NCBI RefSeq assembly: GCF_020733635.1
Contig: NZ_JAJFZL010000001.1
Span: forward strand, 1,798,001 to 1,862,000
Reading direction: 5' to 3'
Source of the DNA: Nocardia spumae
GTDB taxonomy: Bacteria; Actinomycetota; Actinomycetes; Mycobacteriales; Mycobacteriaceae
DNA: 64,000 nucleotides
The notes beneath the pieces were generated by a model. It was not told the origin of the DNA and made no database searches. It was given only the letters and a program-made list of their open reading frames with translations. Numbering within the stretch: position 1 is the first letter of the stretch; each line of letters starts with the position of its first letter. Made by a program: the position numbers and the translations under genes. Shown piece by piece: positions 58,775-64,000 of the stretch.

Positions 58775-61700
58775 TGGCGCCGGGCAGGCCACGCATGTTC
58801 TCGAAAGTCCTGGTGGCCAACCGCGGTGAGATCGCCATCCGCGCCTTCCGGGCCTGCTACGAACTCGGTGCGAAGACCGTCGCGGTGTTCCCCCACGAAG
58901 ACCGGAATTCACCACATCGGCTCAAAGCCGACGAGGCGTACGAGATCGGCGCGGTCGGGCATCCGGTGCGGGCATACCTGTCGGTCGGGGAGGTCATCGC
59001 CGCGGCCCGGCGGGCCGGGGCCGACGCGATCTACCCGGGCTACGGATTCCTCTCCGAGAACCCGGATCTCGCAGCTGCGTGTGCCGCGGCCGGGATCACC
59101 TTCATCGGGCCCTCGGCGCAGGTGCTGGAGTTGACCGGCAACAAGGCCCGAGCCATCGCGGCCGCCAGGGCCGCGGGACTGCCGGTGCTGACATCGACCA
59201 AGCCGTCGGCCGATGTCGATGAATTGGTCGCGACCGCGGACGGCATGGAGTTTCCGGTCTTCGTGAAGGCCGTCGCCGGCGGCGGCGGTCGCGGCATGCG
59301 CCGGGTCGCGGATCGGGCACAGCTGCGCGAGTCGATCGAGGCCGCGGCGCGGGAGGCCGAATCGGCCTTCGGTGATCCCGCCGTCTTCCTCGAACAGGCA
59401 GTGGTGAACCCGCGCCATATCGAGGTGCAGATCCTGGCCGATCGGCAGGGCAACGTCATTCACCTGTTCGAGCGCGATTGCTCGCTGCAGCGGCGGCATC
59501 AGAAGGTCATCGAGCTCGCGCCCGCGCCGCACCTGGATCCTGAACTGCGGGAACGGATCTGCGCCGACGCGGTGGCCTTCGCCCGGCAGATCGGCTACAG
59601 CTGCGCGGGCACGGTGGAATTCCTTCTGGACGAACGCGGCCATCACGTCTTCATCGAGATGAATCCGCGGATCCAGGTCGAGCACACGGTCACCGAGGAG
59701 ATCACCGATGTCGATCTCGTGCAGGCCCAGCTGCGGATCGCCGCCGGTGAGACACTCGAAGACCTGGCGTTGAACCAGGATTCGATCACCGTCCGCGGCG
59801 CCGCGCTGCAATGCCGGATCACAACCGAGGATCCCGCCAACGGCTTCCGGCCCGACACCGGCCGAATCACCGGCTACCGGTCGCCCGGCGGTGCGGGTGT
59901 GCGCCTGGACGGCGGCGCGAACGTCGGCGCGGAGGTAGGCGCCTACTTCGACTCCATGCTGGTGAAACTGACCTGCCGCGGTCGCGACTTCCCGGCCGCC
60001 ATCGCCCGCGCCCGACGGGCAGTCGCCGAGTTCCGCATTCGGGGCCTGGCCACCAATATCCCCTTCCTGCAAGCGGTTCTGGACGATCCCGCGTTCCGGG
60101 CCGGTCGGATCACGACCTCGTTCATCGACGAGCGTCCTGAACTGCTCACCCGCCACGCCCCGGCCGACCGAGCATCCAAGATTCTGGACTACCTGGCCGA
60201 TGTCACCGTCAACAAGCCGCACGGCGACCGGCCGACGGCGGTATATCCGCACGACAAACTCCCCGCCGTCGACCTCGCCGCACCCCCACCGCCGGGGTCG
60301 CGGCAGCGGCTGCTCGACCTGGGGCCGGAGCGTTTCGCGCGCGGCCTGCGTGAGCAGAAAGCGCTGGCCGTCACGGATACGACCTTCCGCGACGCACATC
60401 AGTCACTACTGGCCACCCGGGTGCGGACCAGCGGGTTGCTGGCCGTGGCCGGGCATGTGGCGCGGATGACGCCGGAGTTGCTGTCGGTCGAGTGCTGGGG
60501 TGGTGCGACCTACGATGTCGCGCTGCGGTTCCTGTACGAGGATCCGTGGGAGCGGCTCGCGGCGCTGCGCGAGGCCATTCCGAACATCAACCTGCAGATG
60601 CTGCTGCGCGGACGCAATACCGTGGGGTACACGCCGTATCCCGAGAACGTGACGCGCGCATTCGTTTCCGAGGCGGCGGCCACCGGAATCGATATCTTCC
60701 GGATCTTCGACGCACTCAACAACGTCGACCAGATGCGCCCCGCGATCGACGCTGTGCGTGAGACCGGTACGACGCTGGCGGAAGTCGCGCTGTCCTACAC
60801 CGGTGATCTGTCGGACCCGGGCGAGGATCTGTACACCCTCGACTACTACCTGACGCTGGCCGAACAGATCGTCGAGGCCGGGGCCCATGTGCTGGCCGTC
60901 AAGGATATGGCCGGACTGCTGCGGCCCCCGGCCGCGCACACGCTGGTGAGCGCGCTGCGCCGGGAGTTCGACCTGCCGGTGCGTGTGCACACCCACGACA
61001 CACCCGGTGGTCAGCTCGCCACCTATCTGGCCGCCTGGCAGGCCGGCGCCGATGCCGTGGACGGTGCGAGCGCGCCGATGGCGGGTACGACGAGCCAGCC
61101 CGCGCTGTCGGCCATCGTCGCGGCGGCGGCGCATTCGGCGCACGACACCGGGTTGAGCCTGCGGAATATCTGCGATCTCGAGCCGTACTGGGAGGCGTTG
61201 CGGAGGGTGTACGCGCCGTTCGAGTCGGGACTGCCCGGACCGACGGGGCGGGTCTATCGCCACGAGATCCCGGGTGGTCAGCTGTCGAATCTGCGACAGC
61301 AGGCGATCGCGCTGGGACTCGGCGACCGGTTCGAGGAGGTCGAGGCGAAATACGCTGCCGCGGACCGGCTACTGGGACGCTTGATCAAGGTGACGCCGTC
61401 GTCGAAGGTGGTGGGGGATCTGGCCTTGGCGCTGGTCGGCAAGGGTGTCGACGTCGACGAATTCGCCACTGAACCTGGGCGTTTCGACGTTCCGGACTCG
61501 GTCGTCGGCTTCCTGCGCGGCGAACTCGGCACACCGGCCGGCGGCTGGCCGGAACCGTTGCGGACCCGAGCGCTGGCGGGAAGAGCGCCGTCCGCACCGG
61601 AGGTGCAACCGACCTCCGGGGACGAAGCAGGTTTGAGCGGATCGTCGGTCGAACGCCGAACAACACTGAACCGCTTGCTGTTTCCCGCACCCACCGCCGA

Positions 61701-62178
61701 ATTCCTCGCGCACCGTGAGAAATACGGTGACCTCTCGGCGCTGTCGGCGAATCAGTTCTTCTACGGCTTGCGCCACGACGAGGAACATCGGGTGCAGCTC
61801 GAGCCGGGTGTGGTGCTGCTGATCCGCCTGGAGGCGATCTCGGAACCGGACGAGCGGGGAATCCGGACCGTCCTGTGCCTGCTCAACGGACAACTGCGCC
61901 GGGTCGCGGTGCGGGATCGTGGCGTCGCCCAGGCGATTCCGATGGCGGAGCAGGCCGATCCGGCCGACACTCGCCACATCGCCGCGCCGTTCTCCGGTGT
62001 GGTGACCGTCTCGGTGGCCGCCGGCGACCGGGTCGAACCGGGTGAGATCGTCGCGACGATCGAGGCGATGAAGATGGAGGCCGCGATCACCGCCCAGCGC
62101 GCCGGTGTCGTCGACCGGCTCGCCGTCGCCACGATCGCGCAAGTCGACGGCGGTGACCTGCTGCTGACCCTGTCCTGA
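58774..62178 (+). CDS. pyc: Pyruvate carboxylase
   Basis: Pyruvate carboxylase makes oxaloacetate from pyruvate, bicarbonate and ATP. The 1134-residue chain has the usual order. The biotin carboxylase domain (about 1-460) has KAVAGGGGRGMRRVAD and HVFIEMNPRIQVEHTVTEEI. The carboxyltransferase domain (about 530-1000) has DTTFRDAHQSLLATRVRT, MLLRGRNTVGYTPYPENV and the VKDMAGLL metal loop. The biotin carrier domain ends with biotinylated Lys1100 in IEAMKMEAAI. The ATG at 58774 overlaps the prpC stop by one base; MFSKVLVANRGEIA at 58795 is an alternative. Its place as the fourth gene of the prp operon links it directly to propionate catabolism. Confidence 0.96.
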   Translation: MAPGRPRMFSKVLVANRGEIAIRAFRACYELGAKTVAVFPHEDRNSPHRLKADEAYEIGAVGHPVRAYLSVGEVIAAARRAGADAIYPGYGFLSENPDLAAACAAAGITFIGPSAQVLELTGNKARAIAAARAAGLPVLTSTKPSADVDELVATADGMEFPVFVKAVAGGGGRGMRRVADRAQLRESIEAAAREAESAFGDPAVFLEQAVVNPRHIEVQILADRQGNVIHLFERDCSLQRRHQKVIELAPAPHLDPELRERICADAVAFARQIGYSCAGTVEFLLDERGHHVFIEMNPRIQVEHTVTEEITDVDLVQAQLRIAAGETLEDLALNQDSITVRGAALQCRITTEDPANGFRPDTGRITGYRSPGGAGVRLDGGANVGAEVGAYFDSMLVKLTCRGRDFPAAIARARRAVAEFRIRGLATNIPFLQAVLDDPAFRAGRITTSFIDERPELLTRHAPADRASKILDYLADVTVNKPHGDRPTAVYPHDKLPAVDLAAPPPPGSRQRLLDLGPERFARGLREQKALAVTDTTFRDAHQSLLATRVRTSGLLAVAGHVARMTPELLSVECWGGATYDVALRFLYEDPWERLAALREAIPNINLQMLLRGRNTVGYTPYPENVTRAFVSEAAATGIDIFRIFDALNNVDQMRPAIDAVRETGTTLAEVALSYTGDLSDPGEDLYTLDYYLTLAEQIVEAGAHVLAVKDMAGLLRPPAAHTLVSALRREFDLPVRVHTHDTPGGQLATYLAAWQAGADAVDGASAPMAGTTSQPALSAIVAAAAHSAHDTGLSLRNICDLEPYWEALRRVYAPFESGLPGPTGRVYRHEIPGGQLSNLRQQAIALGLGDRFEEVEAKYAAADRLLGRLIKVTPSSKVVGDLALALVGKGVDVDEFATEPGRFDVPDSVVGFLRGELGTPAGGWPEPLRTRALAGRAPSAPEVQPTSGDEAGLSGSSVERRTTLNRLLFPAPTAEFLAHREKYGDLSALSANQFFYGLRHDEEHRVQLEPGVVLLIRLEAISEPDERGIRTVLCLLNGQLRRVAVRDRGVAQAIPMAEQADPADTRHIAAPFSGVVTVSVAAGDRVEPGEIVATIEAMKMEAAITAQRAGVVDRLAVATIAQVDGGDLLLTLS

Positions 62179-62240
62179 CGTCCGGACTGAAGAGCCCTTC
62201 AGCTCACTTCAGGCTGCCCTCAGCCGCCGCTTGCGATCGT

Positions 62241-62266
62241 TGCCGTGTCCGGAACACGACACGGCA
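62241..62266 (+). terminator. Inverted repeat after the prp-pyc operon
   Basis: The nine-base arms TGCCGTGTC (62241-62249) and GACACGGCA (62258-62266) are separated by eight bases. It lies 63 bases past the pyc stop and 20 before the next start. It may be a weak terminator or an operator for the small gene that follows. Confidence 0.45.
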
Positions 62267-62285
62267 CACGAGAGGGGAGCAGGGT

Positions 62286-62483
62286 ATGGACTCGACACTG
62301 CGGATCGGTGGGCACCTGTATCGGCTGGTCGCGAAGTCGCGGCTGGCGCCGGTTTCGCGCGCGTGCTACGGCAAGCATCGATACACGCTCGAGCGGGTAG
62401 CCGACGGTTCGGTGTGGGAGGCGTACGGGGCGCGACTCACTCCGGGGTCGGAGTTGCTGTGCCGGGGCGGCCGCTATCGGTAA
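62286..62483 (+). CDS. Small protein of unknown function (65 residues)
   Basis: The frame starts at the ATG at 62286, preceded by GAGAGGGGAGCAGGGT, a good ribosome-binding site. The product is basic: MDSTLRIGGHLYRLVAKSRL, then APVSRACYGKHRYTLERVADGSVWEAYG and a CRGGRYR end. It has no signal peptide or membrane segment. The beta-rich pattern, with conserved-looking Cys, Tyr and Trp, suggests a small barrel, but no family is recognised. Its last ten bases overlap the convergent AhpD-like gene. Confidence 0.6.
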   Translation: MDSTLRIGGHLYRLVAKSRLAPVSRACYGKHRYTLERVADGSVWEAYGARLTPGSELLCRGGRYR

Positions 62484-63055
62484 CCGCGTTTGAGCAGAAA
62501 CTTGGCACCCGCCGCGTAGCCGGCGGGGCTGAGGAGTTCGAAGCCGAAGGCATCGGCGAGCCGGTTGGTGGTGTCGAAGGCAGCGCACACCGCGAGCGCG
62601 TCCTCGATCTGGCGGCGGGTGACGCCCGCGGCCAGGACATCCCACATGTCATCGGCGCTCACCGTGCCCTCGCGGGTCAGTGTGCCGAGCATCAGCAGCG
62701 TCGCGCGCAGGCCGTCGTCGATCGGGGCGGACTGCGGATCCGCCAGTACGGCACGGACTTTCGCCTCATCGCCGTACGCCTGATTCGAGGTCGCGGTATG
62801 TGCGCCGACGCAGAACGCGCTCTCGTTGACCTGTGAGACGTAGGCCGCCATGAGTTCTCGATCCGCGACCGACCAGGGCGAGGGCCCGCGCATCGCCCGG
62901 TGGGTGAATTCCTTGGCCCGGGCGCCGTAGAAGTCGGGGCGGTAGAAGACCAGTTTGGCGGCATCGGGTAGCGGCTGCCCGGAGAACACCCGGATGAGGG
63001 TGAACAGCATCTTGGTGGTGGGCTTGTAACCGTGCCGGAGGATGTCGAGTCGCAT
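62474..63055 (-). CDS. Carboxymuconolactone decarboxylase/AhpD-like protein
   Basis: This 193-residue all-helical protein is of the AhpD-like superfamily. The signature helix reads RELMAAYVSQVNESAFCVGAHTATSNQAYGD. It keeps the second Cys and the His of the CxxCxxxH motif but has Ser at the first Cys. A peroxidase activity using a Cys pair is therefore unlikely, and the role is unknown. The N-terminus MRLDILRHGYKPTTKMLFTLI and the LLMLGTLTREG block are usual for the group. The ATG at 63055 directly follows the stop of the next gene upstream, so the pair is an operon. Confidence 0.85.
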   Translation of the reverse strand: MRLDILRHGYKPTTKMLFTLIRVFSGQPLPDAAKLVFYRPDFYGARAKEFTHRAMRGPSPWSVADRELMAAYVSQVNESAFCVGAHTATSNQAYGDEAKVRAVLADPQSAPIDDGLRATLLMLGTLTREGTVSADDMWDVLAAGVTRRQIEDALAVCAAFDTTNRLADAFGFELLSPAGYAAGAKFLLKRGYR

Positions 63056-63376
63056 CTATCCGGTCTCCCCGCCGGTCGCCTCGGCCAGCGCCGCCAAGCC
63101 GGCCTCGTATATCCGCGACGAGCGGCCGACCGCCGCGGCGACCACCAGTTCGAACAGCTGATCCTCGCTGAAGCCCGCCGCCTCGGCCGCGCGGAAGTCC
63201 TGGTCGGTGATCTGCGCGGGTCGTGTGACGACCTTGTCGATCAGCGTGCGCAGTGGCGGCGGAACATCGGTATCGCGGAACGCGCGGTCACGTTCCCGCG
63301 GTGATGTGGTGCCCGCGCCGTGGCGAATGCGGTCCACCAGAGCGCGGTGTGCTGTCCGCTTCTCGTCCTCCGGCAT
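63056..63376 (-). CDS. Small AhpD-like helical protein
   Basis: This 106-residue protein is encoded immediately upstream of, and abutting, the AhpD-like gene (its TAG is followed directly by that gene's ATG). It contains DVPPPLRTLIDKVVTRPAQITDQDFRAAEAAGFSEDQLFELVVAAAVGRS, the helix pair found next to the catalytic helix in the carboxymuconolactone decarboxylase fold. It lacks any Cys. It probably forms a complex with its partner. It starts at the ATG at 63376. Confidence 0.75.
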   Translation of the reverse strand: MPEDEKRTAHRALVDRIRHGAGTTSPRERDRAFRDTDVPPPLRTLIDKVVTRPAQITDQDFRAAEAAGFSEDQLFELVVAAAVGRSSRIYEAGLAALAEATGGETG

Positions 63377-63575
63377 CGCGGCCTCCGTTCTCGTCGACTC
63401 GGCTACCTACGCGCACGCGCACCACCCTAGGCCGGTCGGGTCCGGATCAGGTGGTATCGGCCAAGCTCGCGCGCCGGTCACGTCAACTCGACCTCGTCGA
63501 CGGTTCCGCGACCGTTCACCGTGAGTGAGGAATGTGCCGAGCGCCGAGCGGCCGCGCGCGTGGCAGGCTGCGGAC

Positions 63576-64000
63576 ATGGATCCCTCGCGCTGTGTGGTGC
63601 TCGTCCCGACTCAGGGGTCGATAGCACCGGATTTCGCCCGCAACCTCACCGGACTGGAGCGGCGTGGGTACCAGGTCCGGTTGGTCACCGGATTCGCGGC
63701 CATCGATCAGGGGCGCAGCCAGATGGCCACCGATGCCCTGCGCGACGGATTCGAAGGCCTGATGTGGATCGATTCCGATATCGACTTCGAGGTGGCCGCG
63801 GTGGACCGATTGCTCGCCCACGACCTGCCGATCGTCTGCGGGATATATGCCAAGAAGGGGGTGCGGGGTCTGGCTTGTCACGTACTGCCCGGAACCGGGA
63901 ACATCCTGTTCGGCGAGGGCGGCGGGCTCGTGGAAATCAAGTACGCCGCAACAGGTTTCCTGTTCACCCGTCGCGACGTCTACGACACCGTCGCCGAGCA
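63576..64000 (+). CDS. Glycosyltransferase-like protein, 3' end cut by window edge
   Basis: The frame is open from the ATG at 63576 to the window end, 141 codons. It starts MDPSRCVVLVPTQGSIAPDF, then has LTGLERRGYQVRLVTGFAAIDQGRSQMATDAL and LMWIDSDIDFEVAAVDRLL. The DSDIDF motif and its place after an alpha/beta start match the DxD metal site of GT-A glycosyltransferases. The later GIYAKKG and TGFLFTRRDVY also fit that fold. The substrate is unknown. No ribosome-binding site is obvious. The gene's function cannot be refined without the missing C-terminus. Confidence 0.7.
   Translation, partial: MDPSRCVVLVPTQGSIAPDFARNLTGLERRGYQVRLVTGFAAIDQGRSQMATDALRDGFEGLMWIDSDIDFEVAAVDRLLAHDLPIVCGIYAKKGVRGLACHVLPGTGNILFGEGGGLVEIKYAATGFLFTRRDVYDTVAE

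Overview
This window is very GC-rich chromosomal DNA from an actinobacterium of the order Mycobacteriales, most likely Nocardia or a close relative. This follows from gene content and order: WhiB2, the MtrA-MtrB-LpqB system, coenzyme F420 genes fbiA-fbiB, SigH-RshA, an LCP cell-wall ligase and GDP-mannose/rhamnose cell-wall genes, arranged much as in the Mycobacterium tuberculosis segment around Rv3221-Rv3267. Many starts are GTG and many operon partners overlap by 1-4 bases. I see no phage, insertion sequence, CRISPR array, tRNA or rRNA. This is mostly core chromosome with a few lineage-specific additions.

Layout. 1-12.6 kb: cell-wall precursor genes, namely an LCP ligase (cut by the left edge), rmlD, wbbL, mannose-1-P guanylyltransferase, and the oppositely oriented phosphomannomutase, SIS-domain protein and manA. 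A small membrane protein/TetR pair, a phytoene-desaturase-like oxidoreductase and a cation-efflux protein interrupt them. 12.2-17.2 kb: DUF3499, a degenerate metallopeptidase-fold protein, whiB2, then the overlapping fbiA-fbiB-NUDIX operon. 17.3-21.3 kb: alkane oxidation (alkB, two rubredoxins, a TetR regulator, a second alkB). 21.4-30.3 kb: ahcY, tmk, mtrA-mtrB-lpqB, comF-like, hpf. 30.4-38.7 kb: lipid genes, namely a thiolase, two DesA3-type desaturases, their ferredoxin reductase and a WS/DGAT, plus bluB. 38.8-52.1 kb: secA, rsgA-aroA, aldehyde dehydrogenase, SRAP protein, MarR, ybaK, sigH-rshA and the 24-residue ribosomal protein bL37. 52.5-62.2 kb: metF, then the PrpR/RamB regulator divergent from prpD-prpB-prpC-pyruvate carboxylase. 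The right end has a small unknown protein, two AhpD-like proteins and a glycosyltransferase-like gene cut by the edge.

How the genes fit together. ManA, the phosphomannomutase and the guanylyltransferase make GDP-mannose, while RmlD and WbbL build the rhamnose linker to peptidoglycan. The AlkB enzymes use the rubredoxins for electrons. The desaturases and the flavin/2Fe-2S reductase appear to share one operator sequence. In the prp operon, pyruvate carboxylase can return the pyruvate made by methylisocitrate lyase to the oxaloacetate used by methylcitrate synthase.

Most notable points: (i) a single extra G interrupts mtrA, normally an essential gene, so it is a suspected sequence error or a real lesion; (ii) a 72-bp repeat inserted in phase inside the phosphomannomutase gene; (iii) a 70-bp repeat between alkB and rubA; (iv) a shared 19-bp operator-like element at the desaturase and reductase genes; (v) a likely CTG start for rsgA; (vi) loss of the expected second histidine in the WS/DGAT active-site motif; (vii) a hairpin covering the bluB ribosome-binding site.
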